Made by a program: the position numbers and the translations under genes
The notes under the pieces: model-generated
The model's input: only the letters and a program-made list of their open reading frames with translations
The model's database searches: none
What the model was told of the DNA's origin: nothing
Origin: Chlamydomonas sphaeroides
Lineage: Eukaryota > Chlorophyta > Chlorophyceae > Chlamydomonadales > Chlamydomonadaceae
DNA length: 64,000 nucleotides
NCBI GenBank assembly: GCA_001662425.1
Contig: BDDC01000101.1
Coordinates: forward strand, 48,722 to 112,721
Direction: 5' to 3'
Shown: piece by piece, positions 46,401 through 57,885 of the stretch
Layout of the letters: each line of letters opens with the position of its first letter
How positions within the stretch are numbered: the first letter of the stretch is position 1

Positions 46401-46777
46401 CTGGTGTTCAGGTGATCTACCCAGTTGGGGCCGTTGGTGTAGCTGCGAGGGTAGCGGAGTGGATGATGAGGGGGTGGTTGGGTAGTCCGAACCCGCTCGC
46501 GATCACCCGAGGCTAAGTACGTACCGGCCTTGCCAGTAGAGAGCGGGGTCCGGCACGCCAGCGGCCGCGAAGCTGTGGCCTGTCGCGCGCGATGCGGCAG
46601 CAGTCGATGTCAAACGCGAGCGAGGCGCGCAACGTATTATAAGCCTGCCCATTTACCTGTATCAGCTAGGGAATCGCCAAAGACAATGACAACGATCTCC
46701 TGCACCGCTGCGAAACTTCGGCCTGTAAGAAGCGCGCAAATCCCAGCTACCACTAGCAGCATGTGATTCGTAGCCAT
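42810..46777 (-). CDS. secreted GDSL (SGNH-hydrolase) lipase/esterase
   Basis: Exons in transcript order: 46777-46657, 46579-46525, 46442-46376, 46185-46121, 45713-45611, 45378-45363, 45102-45032, 44609-44475, 44396-44228, 43936-43861, 42907-42810; about 327 residues. A signal peptide (MLLVVAGICALLTGRSFA) precedes the nucleophile block FGDSLADTG, Ser36. Then come YTNGPNWVDHL, the block-II Gly in NYATGSATA, the block-III GxND as WLGVND (encoded by a 16-base exon), LAPDVVLLPLSPAH, a Cys pair around CPDPENYL, and block V as DTIHLN with the catalytic Asp and His. All catalytic blocks are present, so an active extracellular or secretory-pathway acyl ester hydrolase is likely, as in plant-type GDSL lipases. 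The join from 43861 (phase 2) to 42907 (phase 1) needs one extra tiny exon, expected to read about Phe-Trp. The N run 43438-43780 lies exactly there. Confidence 0.87.
43400..43780. other. poly-C tract and assembly gap (343 N)
   Basis: A run of about 30 C (43400-43429) leads into 343 N starting at 43438. The gap lies in the last intron of the GDSL gene and probably hides a micro-exon of that gene. Confidence 0.95.
46296..46319. repeat. hairpin element copy 3 (GDSL intron 3)
   Basis: gaccagggg ... ccccctggtc forms an inverted repeat with a short loop, related to the elements at 41571 and 41801. It lies in the intron between GDSL exons 3 and 4. Confidence 0.6.
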
Positions 46778-49273
46778 CGAGACCGGCGCTGCCGTTTGAC
46801 ACGGCTTCGACGTAAGGTTTGCAGTCGGTAAACTAACGGCAACGCAAACTCGGTGCGTATGTTTACAGACCGCTTGCTATTATTGATGTATGTGTGTCAT
46901 AGCAAGTCGGCATTCTCGCACTATTGGAACCCGTTAACCATGCGAGCGAACGCGATGGACGCGAGAGCTCGAGGCGATGGTGGCGTCGCTCAACTGCCCA
47001 GCTCGCAGCATTGAGCAGCTCCCTTTTTCCCTCTTACGAGTGCCGTCGCGCATCAGCCTTCTGTGCCCATTTGCCTTGTGGCCATCAACACCGCGACATC
47101 GTAACCCCGCTCCACCTTCGCGCAGGCGTTCGCGTACACGTCGATGCGAAGGTGGAATGAGCCAGCCAAAGCAACACGGGAGGGCCTCCAAAAGCAGCTG
47201 GGGTAACTGCCAGGCCGAAAAAGGAGAGGCTGCCCCGTGACAGTTCATGTTACCCACTGCTTGGGCCCTCTTGGGCCCGCCAGCCGCAGTCCTCTCCGCT
47301 GCCTCTCCCCAGCACTCGATTGCAGCCTACCGGCCCACCTGCTGACCCACTTACGTGGCGTGAAACCACATCAGCAACGGGCTGCCCAGGACACACACGC
47401 TCAGGCCACCGGCGGCCGCAAGCACAGCGCGCAGTCAAGCCGCAGGCTTGTACCGCTGGCTTCGCTTTAGTTTTCCATGAGCCCTCTGGTTGCGCCGCTT
47501 GATCGATCTCAAGTGAAGCCGACTGACGGTCGAGTCACAGCCTGAACTGCGTAACCGAGGCAGAATCGCCTGGCTCCGAGGTCCAGCCCAGCCCGTCCTA
47601 TCGCTACCTGATAACCTGAGTGCTGCCATACCAGGTTGCCACGGTTGACGCCCCCTTACTAGCCCTCGAACGGACGGCCTGGATACATCCCTGTCCACAC
47701 ACATACTCATCGCTCGCTCACAGCCATCTGCACGTGCGGCTGCAGGGGAGGTCGCGGCTCGCAAGGGGACGCTACCGGGGAAGGACAAGCCTACGGACGC
47801 TACATGGACTCGCCGCCGCACCATTCGGCCCTGTCCCCGCCTTGGCCGTGGCCCACAGCGCCGGCCCGCAGCCGCGCGCCGGCCTTGCCCCTCCGCACCA
47901 CCAGCCCGCACACCACACGCGGCTGCAGCATTTCGGCTGCGCGCGGGGCGCCCCCGGCCTCCGCCACCCCCCTAACATCCACCACGCCACACCGCTACCG
48001 TACCGTGCACTGCGGCTATCCCCACCCTCGAGACACGCACGCCAACGCGCTGCCTTCGACAGAACCTACCCGGCACCAACCCAGGGACGCCACACACCTA
48101 CGCCCGCTGGCCGGCCGTGTGCCTACGCCCGCTGGCCGGCCGTGTGCACGACTCGACGGCGCCCGCCGGCCCACCGCCGCCGCGTGCCAACGATCCGCCG
48201 CCGGCCCTCACTAATGGCCTGCCACACTGCGCCGCGCAGTCACCTCACAGGCCGCCAGCCAGTGCACGGACGCTATCGACACATGCAACGACCGAGCCGG
48301 GCGCCGCGCAGGGCGCATGCCCCAGGGGCGCGACACCGTTCATCATTCCAGCCTGCCGCCCATGCACCAACCAGAGTCCGCCCGAGCTTGGGGCCGCAGC
48401 GCCGTTGGCGGGGCCCGGGTCACAGGCCGTAACACAGCGCCGACGCAGCTTCGTGCGCCCGTGCCACGCGCCAGCCTGTGTGGCCACGGGCGGCTGGCGG
48501 CAAGGGAGTCGGAAGTCCGCGTATCGCTGCCCGCCTGCCCGCCACGCCAGCTCGGCACCAGCGCACGCACACACACATGCACGCGCGCCGTCGCGCCCGC
48601 TCGCACGCTGAAGCAGGCAGCGCCTGTCGCGGCTAGTTATTGCTGCCGCGCAAGCCTCCACTTTCGTTCGAGTGCACGCCCCGCCGCACGGCCCCCCGTA
48701 CGCGCTGCCCCCCGTCCGGCGCCTCGCGCCCCGGCTCGCTCGCTCGCCCGCTGTACGCCCACCCGCCCTAGCCGTCGCCCCCACAGAACCCAGCCGCCAT
48801 CGCCCGCTGCCCGGCCGCGCCACCGCCACCGCCACCGCGCCTCGCCACGCGTACCGTCACGTCACCCAAGGCTGTCCTCCACCACATCTGCCTGCCGCCA
48901 CCAGGGCAGGGCGCCGCCTGCCGCCGCCACCGGAGGCTACGCCCTGCCGTCGAGCCATGCCGGTCCCTGCCACCTCACCACGAGCCTCACTGAACGCTCG
49001 CCCGATAGGGCTGTGCCACCTAGTGGTGGCCAGCATGCCACCGGTCCCTGCCACCTAGCCACATGAATGTCGCTGCCCCTCCTAGGCGCGAGGCGGACTG
49101 CGCCGCCCGCCTTACTAGGCTACAAGTGCGAGCTACCTAAGCGCCCCAGCTGACACACGAGCTCGGTCGCAGCGAGCTGCCCCGGCCGCGCACCGTGCCA
49201 GGCCCCGGGCTGGCATGCGCCGCCGGCGCGCGCTGTGCGGCGGCCTGCCGTGCGCGTTGTTGCCGTACGCGCG
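46778..49273. other. intergenic region, no recognised gene
   Basis: The left ~150 bases (AT-richer, 46790-46930) are the likely GDSL promoter. The rest is C-rich on the plus strand with long compositional open frames and no conserved motif. Two related cacctagccac / ccggtccctgccacct segments occur at about 48960-49065. The 3' UTR of the LRR gene should occupy the right end. Confidence 0.4.
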
Positions 49274-52200
49274 TTATGCGTCGTACTGCACGTACTGCCG
49301 CAGCACGCCGCCCTTGATGCCGGTGCGCTTGTAGTCCTTGATCAGCAGGTGCAGGCCGCCGTGCTTGAGCAGCAGCGCGACCTGGTGCGGGGGCCGGAGG
49401 GACAGAGGCGGGTTTGAGCGTTAGGGTTCGTGGCACGAGGGCACCATGCTGCGAGCAGCAGCGCGACCAGGGTGGAGGGTGGCAAGTGCAGGGCCAAGCG
49501 AGAGGTGGTGCACCCCGCTCCGCCCACACACCTATACACACACGCTTTCCCCTTTCCCCTCCCGTCTCCCCCCCACCTGGCTGTCATCCATCTTGGTCAG
49601 CTCCGGCTGGTTGCAGGAGCGCAGGTCCAGCTGGCGCAGGCTGCCGAACGCAGCGCCGCGCCGCACGCTGCTGAGGCCGCTGATGAGCGCGTCGCGCAGG
49701 CCGGCGCTCTCGCCGTTGACGCCGTTCTGCAAGTCAGGGTGGGGAGGGGCAGGTTGGAGGAACAAGCGCCAGTGCCAGTGCCAGGGTCTTCAGCGCTCCT
49801 GCCAGCAGCCCCCGCCCCTTCGCCTGGCCAGCGCATACGCACCAGCCCGAGTCCCTTCCATCAAGCGCATGTCCTGCCTCGCCCCCTGCCCAAGCCCCCG
49901 GCCCTCACCCCCAGGAAGCAGCCGCGCAGGTCGATGCGCTCCAGCGTGCGGAAGCCCGTGCGTAGTGCCATGGCCAGCGCCACCAGCGCCTCGCCCTTGG
50001 CGGTGCCGCGGCTGCTGCGGGCCGAGCCGGTGGCCGAGGGCGTGGCGGGCGCCTCCAGCAGCAGCTGGTTCCAGTCGGCGGTCGACTGCGAGGCGGCCGA
50101 AGAGCCGGGCTCCACCACGCAGCCCAGGTACAGCTCCTGCGGGCGGTGTGGGGTGTGGGGGAGGGGGCGACAGCAGGTGATGGGCAACGACCCAGCCCGC
50201 GCCACGCTGCTGCAGGCTGCGGGCCGGCAACAGCAGGGCCTCGTGCCCAGGGCTCCCAGGGCTCCGCGGTATGAGCAGAGCACGGGTAGCAGGGCGGGGG
50301 CCGGTCGCCAGGAGCTGCAGAGTCACAGCCCGCAGGGTAGGTTGCCTGCCAACCCGTGGCCCGTCCGCCCGTCCGCCCGCCGTCCGGTGCTCACCCGCAC
50401 GCACGCCAGCCGGGTGAGCGAGTCGCCGATGATGGCCCGACCCGCGCCCGCGCCCAGCCTGCGAAGGAACGGGCGCGGCGGCGCAGTCAGGGAGCAGGGC
50501 GAGCGCACGCGTCAACGCCGCCAACGCAAGCCCGATGGCCGCCTGCTCGGTGGGTTAGGGTGTAGCGAGCACGCAGCTAGCCAGGTGACGCAGCAGCCCG
50601 CCCGCCGACCACGGCCTCCGTCCCTCTGCCCGTGTCCCGTCCACGTCCAGGTCCGCACCCCAATCTTGGAACAAACCCTGCTCTCCCGCTCGCGGCCCCT
50701 CCTCCCCTCTCCCGGCCCACCTGCAGTTCTGCACGCGCAGCACGTTGAGGCCCTTGTGGCCGATCAGCTTGAGCAGCGCGGGCGTGGCCTTGTCGCCCAT
50801 GTCGGGGTTGAAGGAAATGTCCAGGTCGCGCAGGCAGTCGGCGGTGACGCAGGCAGCGGCCAGCAGCTCGGCCGAGGGGCCGTCCATGCCAACCTGGTGG
50901 GCAGGGGGACGGGAGGCAGGGGCATGGAAAGGCGCGGGACAGGTGAGGCGGAGCGCGTGACAGGAGCACCGCAAGCACGGTGGTTTGGAGAGTGAGCCGC
51001 CGGTATAGGCCGGGGCAGGTGAGGCGGCGCGAGGCGCGCGGGCGGTGCAGCGCGAGGTGGGCGTGGCACCGGCGTGCCAGAGCCCAGCAGCTGGCCCAAG
51101 GCCCAGGTTCCTCGCCCCCTCTATCTACCCCCCTGCGGACCGCAAGCAGGCGATAAGCCGCCGCCACCGCCCGCGCCCTCCCCCCCCTCCTCCTCACGTT
51201 GCGCAGCTTGAGTATGGAGATAGTGCGGTTGTTGGTGAGCGCCGGCGCCAGCGCGGCGATGCCCTCCGGGCCGAGCTGGGGGGACGGGGGTGGGGGGGCG
51301 CGCATGTGCTCATCCGCATGTGTGTTCAACTTTGTAGGGCCGAAATAGAGTACCACCCCGCACGCGGCGGTGCCGAACTGCCCCGACCAGGGGCAGGCTC
51401 TAGGATGCCACGGACCTGCGAGTGACAGGATCCCGGCCGCATGATGCCGCGTGTGTCGCTCCCTATCTCCCCAGGCCCTGCCCTCCGCGTCGCTGCCCTG
51501 CCCTGCCCTGCCCTGCGCGGCCTCACCTTGTTGTACGAGAGGTCTAGGTGCGTGAGGTTGGGGTTGCTGGACAGCAGCGCCGCGTAGTTGGACACCGAGG
51601 TGCGCCCCAGCGAGCCGCCCGTGCCTGGGAGGCGGGGGAATGTACGAGGATAAGTGAGGAAGGGGGAAGCAGCGCTTGTATGCGGAGGAAGGTGAGCAGG
51701 ACAGGAGTCCGTGCGCACAGAGGCGGCTTCACACAGGCGTGCTGACATCCTTTCCAACCGCTCGATGGCAATCCTCACCCAGTGAGTTGGCCAGCCTGAG
51801 GTGCCACCCCACCACGGCGGTGCCGCAGCGCCGCCGCCGCCGACATAAACCCTAGCCTCCTTCCCCGCCCCCGCCCCTCACCCGGCGAGTTGGCGAGCAT
51901 GGGGTGCCGCCCCACCACCAGATGCCGCAGCGCCAGGTGGCCGCTGAGGCCCTTGGCCAGCGCCGTCATGCCGGCGGGCGTCACGTCGCTCTCGGCGGCC
52001 GTGTACACCACCAGCGACTGCAGGTTGGGGCAGGCCTGCGGGGGGCGGCACGGGGGCGAGGCGTGGCGTGTGTGTGTGTTTTGCACGTGGCACCTCGCCG
52101 GCGCCCGCCAGCTGCCACGCAGGCGCGGTTGCCGCCTTACCTCTCTGTCCCCCGTTCCCGGCTTCCCCTGCCCTGCGCCTTCCGCCGCTCCCACCTTGAC

Positions 52201-55200
52201 GGCGTCCGCCAGCAGCAGCAGCCCCGAGTCGCGGATGCGCTCAATCTCCTTGCCCGCGCTGTCGCGCTTGGGCAGGAAGCGCAACGTGGCGTTGGAGATG
52301 ATAATGCCCTTGTCCAGCAGCTTGCGGCCCTCGTCCGTCTCGCCAGTCACCACGGCGCTGCAGCGGAAGGGGCGAGGGAGTGAGCAGCGTTAGGCAGAAG
52401 GCCCACGGTCCACCGTCGCACCGACATGGCGTGCCTGACCCCCTGGCAGAAGGGCCTTGCTCTCCTGGTGTGTCTCCTATGCCACCCTGCCCGGAAGGAC
52501 CCTTCCCGCAGCGCCTGCCTAACCAACCCTGTGTCGCGACGTGCCTGCCGTCCCCCCGCCCCGCCCTCTCCTCACCGCAGGAGCATGGCCTCGCCGCAAC
52601 GTCCGCCATCCCCAGAAACCCATGATGCCTCGCCTAACCCTCCCCTTCCCCTGCCTTGTCCCTTCCCCCATCCAGCACCCTGCCCCCGCCACCCCAACGC
52701 CCCCTCCCTCTCCCTGCGCTCACCGTAGGATCATGGCCTCGCAGATCTCGTGGTGCAGCGCCTGGCGCAGCTTGGTGTTGAAGGTGGCGATGCCCAGCGT
52801 GCGCTCCGCCAGTCCCAGGATGTAGTCGCGGTCCTTCTCCACGGTGGCCTCCGCGTTGCGCACGTCCAACATGTCCACCACTTGCTGCGCCCGGGGGAGA
52901 TATGGAGGGGAAAGGTAGGGGTATGGGGCTAGGGTTCGTGCCAACAAGACGACAACACCCTGCCAGGCTGCAAACATGCGTCTTCGTCGGCCACGTGGTG
53001 CAGCTGCTCACTCTTAAGTGTGCTTGCCCGCCCGACTAACCCCCTGACGCTCGAGCCTCACGCGCGAAGCCAAGCCCGCACCAGCCCGGCGCCTCACCCG
53101 CGTGAAGAGCGGCAGCAGCGTGTCGACCTTTGCGGTGGAGTCAAAGGGGTCTGTGAGCAGGTTGATCTCGCGGCTGATGGACAGCGCGGTGAGCGCCTCG
53201 AACAGGCACCACACGCGCTTGACGGACAGCGGATTGCGCCAGGGGGCCATGGAGAACAGCACGCCGCCCTGCAGGGGTGGAGGGGAGGGGTAGAGGAGGG
53301 GGCAGTGGCACGTGTGTTTGCGCGCGCATGTGTTTGCCAGGCGCCGGTGCCCCCGGTCCACGATCCACGTCCGCGATCGTCCGCGCCGTCAGCGGTCCGA
53401 CCCGCCCTGCAGCATGGTGGCGCAACGCCTTCACCGCCCCAAATGTGGACAGGAAACGTCCCATCCCCGTGTCCGCGTCCCATGTCCCACCGTGCTGGGC
53501 CGCAGTGCCCCCTCACGACCGATCCGCCCATGTTGGGGACCTTGACGAGGAAAGAAAGTTGCAACCCCACTTCCTGCCCCGCCCCAACGCCTTAGCCAGG
53601 GCCCCCACCTTGGCCGCCTTGATGACGGAGGGGAAGTCGCAGTCGGGGTGGTCCTTGATGTCGCCCACGAAGTGCTGCGTCACCGCGAATATGTCCACCC
53701 AGTAGAAGACCGGCACGTACAGCCGCCCGCCGTCCGTCTCTGTGAGGGGCAGAGGGTGCGCGCTTATCTAACATCCATAGTAGGCACAATGGATCAGCAA
53801 TAGCGCGAGTCCGGTTGCGGTTGGGGGAGAGGACGGGTGCCAACATGCCTTCGCATTGCTGCGGGTGACCGAACCAGCCGCACCAAGGCCCCCAGCAGCA
53901 CTACCCTCGGCACATACCCAACCCCTCAATCCCCACCCTTTTCCCCTCCCCCGTCCCCTTACCCGGCAGCTCGTCGTAGTGCTGCAGAATCATGGCCACC
54001 AGGTCCCCCAGCTTGTACTGCCAGCAATGGCTCACAAAGTAGTGGGTGTGGCCGCAAATCTGTGCGTTGGAAAGGGGGTGGGAGGGCGCATGGTTGGAGG
54101 GCCGGGGGCTTGCACGGGCCGCTGACCACGCCAGAAATGAACGCTGCCGTCTCGCTCTACACCGTCCTGACCCCATCCCCTTGCCCCCATACCCCTGCCT
54201 CTCGCAGCCTCTACACACACGCACCGCCACCCCTCCCACCACCCACCCGCTCCCCCGCGGCCCTGCGCCAGAACTCCACGTTGCCGTCCCGCTCGTGCAC
54301 GTCCGCATTGAACACCTCGCCCTCCACGCCCTCCAGCCGGCACTGCCCCGTGAGCAGGCCCGCAAGGTAGTGCGACCGGAAGGGCTGCGGCGGGGGATGG
54401 GGCAGAAGGCAGATAGGCAGTCTGGGACATTGCAAGAGGATAGCAGTGCGCCAGGAGCGGAGCCATCCTCACAGCGTTACACCGAACGGGCGGCGAGTGG
54501 CTGGCACGCAGGTACACCCAACGGGTCCTGACATGGGAGCCCGGGGCCAGGCTCTGGGGTGGCCGCTCCTGCCAGGTGGAGCTGGCTGGGCTGCGCGCTG
54601 TGCGCTGTGGCTGGGCTCGCCCCCCCCCCGGAGGATCGCCGAGTCCCGCAGCTGCGAGCGCTCGGGCTAACCCACAGCTGCTGCCGGCGTTGCTCCAGGG
54701 CGTCTGCCAGCCTCCTCTACTTGCTAAAAACACCCTGTCAGAAGCAGGCAGCGCCAACCGGCTGTGGAGCTGCTGCTGGCGCACGCCGGCGCGCCAGCTG
54801 TCGCGTTTGGGTAATGCGCTCCTTGCGCTCCACCAAGGGTCGAGGAGCGGTGGTGCAAGTCATGGACGGGCTGCCTGGTTTGGAAGCCGTGACAGAAACA
54901 CTCCCCCCTGCCCGGTGCCCTCGCCGCCCCCGCAGGGCGCCTCACCGCGCTCTCTGGCTTGACGAAGTTGGCCACCACCTCCGCCACGCAGCGGTCACCC
55001 AGCAGCACCTGCACGCATCACAGCATGCCATAACACGTCACAGTAAGACACAGCGAGGCCCCTCCCCATAGCAAGCACGGCGAGGACTTGCACGACGAGC
55101 CTCTCCATGGAGAGGCCGCCGGGGACACGGGTGCCACTGCCCATGGCAGGCACCGCCGCCGCGGCGCAGCGCAGACGCCGCTGAGCGCCGTGGCTCAACC

Positions 55201-56752
55201 AGGCTGGCAGGCGATGGCCACGATTCGCTGCGGTGCGCAGCGGCAACATCGCCGCAGTGGCGCTGCGCCGACAGCTCCCATCCACGGGCGCCCAGCCGCT
55301 CGCCGGGTTGGCCCAGCTAGCGCATCCGCGGGCATGCCTTGCCGGCAGCCCGCGCCGGCAGCCGGCGCGCCTGTGCTGACGCCGCTGCCAGCCCCCGCGC
55401 CGCACCCGGCGCTCCGGCAGCCCGTGCGGGCCCACGCCAGCAGCCGTGAGGCCCAGCTGCAAGCAAGCAGGCATCCCTCAGCTGCCAGCCTCGGCCGCTG
55501 AGCGCGCCGCGTGCTGCTCGTCCTGGGTGCGCAGTGTGCTGCTCGCCCTGGGGGCGCTCGCCCTGCTGCGCCGCTGTACGCCAGCTCTGCTGCAGCCCGC
55601 CGCAGTGAGCTCGGCGCTGCAGCGCTGCGGCGCCCGCCATCCCTCCGCTCCGCTGCAGCTCTCGCGGGCGCTGCCAGCGCAGCCAGGCCGTCGGCGTCCC
55701 GGCCGCACCTGCTATCCTTAAACCTCAGCTGGCCCTTCCATGCCCTCTCTTGCATAGCGCCATTCCCGGCCCTGCTGCCGCCCCTCTCGCGCAGCCCCAC
55801 CTGCGGCGCTCCTCTGAGCCCTTTGGCCGCCGCCCCGCTGAGCCCCGTCATGGAGCTGCCGCTGCGCTCCACGGTCACGGGCGAGCCGCCGCCGGTGGAC
55901 GAGTCCTTGCCCGCCTCCAGCATGGCCTTGCGCGCCAGGATGGTGGCGCTGCCCGTCTCGGACCTGGTCGGCAGCCGGCGGTGGCAGGGCGGGGTTGGGG
56001 AAGGGGCGGCTGAATCGTGGCGGTTGAGGAAGGTGGCGGGCATTGCCGCTTGGGGAGGGGCGCAGGCGCCAAGGTGGCGCTGGGTGCGGTAGGTTCGGAG
56101 AGGGACGGGGGCAGGAGAGGTGGGGCAGCCCGACCCACATCACCCACAGTCCGCGCCTCCCAATTCCCAGCACCCCTGCGCCTCGGCCCCTGGCGGCGGC
56201 AGCGTCGATGTGCGGGCTGCGGGCTGCGAGCGGGGCCCGGCTGGCCGACGCTCGGCCCGGCCGTACCTGCGTGGGTTGGTCTGGGCCGTGACGGAGCCCG
56301 AGCGGCCTGTGAGGCCAGTGAAAGCGGCGGCGGCGTGCACGGCCGAGAAGATGGCGGCGCCTTTGGAGGCGCCCGCCGTGCTGCTGCGCAAGTTGCTGGT
56401 CATATGACGGGCTGGGGATTCGGAGCGGCCCGGCCCTGCGACGCGAGGGGGCGGGGTTTGATGGAGGGTTGAGGGAGGGTACAAGATGGTGCGTGTGGGA
56501 GGGTGGGTGGGGCATAGGTGCGGGCCCAAACCCCGGTCCGACCCCACCTGTTGGCCGCGCTCGGGCGGGGGAGCCCGTTGGCGACTGATCATGCGAGCCG
56601 CTTGGCGACCCGGGCAGCATCCCCGTGCTGCTGCTGGGGTTGTTGGCTGTGCACGCCGTGAAGGGGGTCATGCAGAAGAGCTTGAGCAAGAACGGGTGCA
56701 CGGCCCGATCGGCCAACGCCGATGGCGCTGGAGGGGCCGACATCTGCGACAT
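49274..56752 (-). CDS. TIR-like (SHxW/WxD/WCxxE) domain protein with leucine-rich repeats
   Basis: Exons in transcript order: 56752-56548, 56411-56267, 55963-55801, 55008-54946, 54384-54247, 54059-53963, 53739-53609, 53268-53098, 52884-52724, 52357-52195, 52035-51882, 51624-51527, 51275-51198, 50893-50721, 50458-50395, 50136-49909, 49726-49577, 49381-49274; about 829 residues, all phases consistent. After a Ser/Thr-rich N-terminus, residues ~242-340 carry THYFVSHCW, YWVDIFAVTQH, FSMAPWRNP and VKRVWCLFEA. This spacing (SHxW, WxD..Q, PW, RxWCxxE) is known in a widespread group of TIR-like domains of protists, algae and fungi. From ~480 to the end there are degenerate leucine-rich repeats, for example LTHLDLSYN, LRDLDISFNPD and LRQLDLRSC. 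No P-loop was seen between them. A sensor or scaffold role is inference. The start could lie further upstream. Confidence 0.8.
49364..49478 (-). repeat. exon-edge echo at the 5' edge of the last LRR-gene exon
   Basis: The plus-strand string gagcagcagcgcgacc at 49367 (start of the last exon plus its acceptor on the minus strand) recurs at 49453-49468, 86 bases into the upstream intron. Here the acceptor side is echoed rather than the donor side. Confidence 0.7.
51773..51936 (-). repeat. exon-edge echo after LRR-gene exon 11
   Basis: About 60 bases covering the end of exon 11 and its donor (plus strand 51876-51936) recur 103 bases away in the following intron at 51773-51832. By eye about four in five bases match, and the GTGAG donor is retained in the copy. 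Confidence 0.85.
52571..52750 (-). repeat. exon-edge echo after LRR-gene exon 9
   Basis: ctcaccgtaggatcatggcc at 52719 (plus strand; end of exon 9 and its donor) recurs as ctcaccgcaggagcatggcc at 52571, 148 bases into the intron. The GTGAG donor is intact in both. Confidence 0.8.
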
Positions 56753-57885
56753 GCAGTTCACAGCACCATAGCAGGCGGTTACTCGAGGCGCTCCCCTGCT
56801 ACGCACCATCTGCAACATGCCAAGCCCGGCCCCTTGGACTGGCCCGTCCCCTTGCAGGTAGCGTAGCAAGAGGATCATCGGACATAGTCAGACTCGTTAA
56901 CGGGTCGCTTAGTCGCCGGGACGGGCAAAAGTGGGCAACGGAGCCCGATTGCGCCGTCCCAGCAACCGAGCTGCCAAACATGCAGCAGCCCGCATGCTGA
57001 TATCTGTATCGCCACGAACAGGCAGCGCGCAGCTCGTGGTGTGTATCGAGGCGTCGACACTAAGAAATGCGACGTGAGCTGCGCACACCTTAAGGCGTCC
57101 TCGATCACTGCAGCTCAAGCTTGCAGCATGCAGCGCAGTTCTGTGATTTGTATGCTGACTCGCTCTGTCGGCGCAAAGTCCCCAGCGTGCGGCAAGCCTT
57201 GCTGACTATTCGCTGCTCAGCTGAAAACCTAGCCTAGCGGCATGCTACCAGCCTTGAAGGGGGCTTATGGTGGCTTCCAGCGGGTGCCCCCGCGGCGGGT
57301 CGCGGTTCACAGCGAGTTTCGCTCCAGTCAAATGCAAAGCGTTTGGTGCTCGCTATAGATAGTCTATGTAATAGGGAAGGTGGATGGGCCGGTTTGTCGT
57401 CGCTGCGTTGCATTAAAGCAAGAACGCCCTACAACCCGCCCAAGCGCAACGCAACCTACAGCATATAGAAGCTGCTATTTCGAATCGCTTCATTGCTGCT
57501 CGGCCTTGTTACCACTCGACAAGCAGTTCATCCAGCGCGGGAGTCGTCGGCCGAGGTCGCCGGACGCTGCTGTAGGCGACAACTACACCATAGTGTGCGC
57601 GTTAGAACAAATATACCAGATCCAGCGATTCCCCTCGCGGAGCTGCGACACCTGCCAGCGCAGGGGCCCGACGCCGGTGCCGTGCAGGGGCCCAACGCTC
57701 GGTAGTCGAGCTCTCACAGCGTGCTGCGCATACGCTACACAGATAGTCTCACCTGGTTGCTCAGCGCTGTACATCGTTCGGCACAGCTTCGGCGCCCGGT
57801 CAGCTCCCGTGCCACATCGCGCTTCCCCACGCACCTGCAGTCATCCTGCGGCCAGGTCGAGCGCCACTAATCGTGACCGCCAGCC
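56753..57885. other. divergent intergenic region between LRR gene and phosducin-like gene
   Basis: About 1.1 kb separates two divergent genes. Base composition is more even than elsewhere in the window, fitting a promoter region for both. No coding region or repeat was recognised; an upstream non-coding exon of either gene could lie here. Confidence 0.45.
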
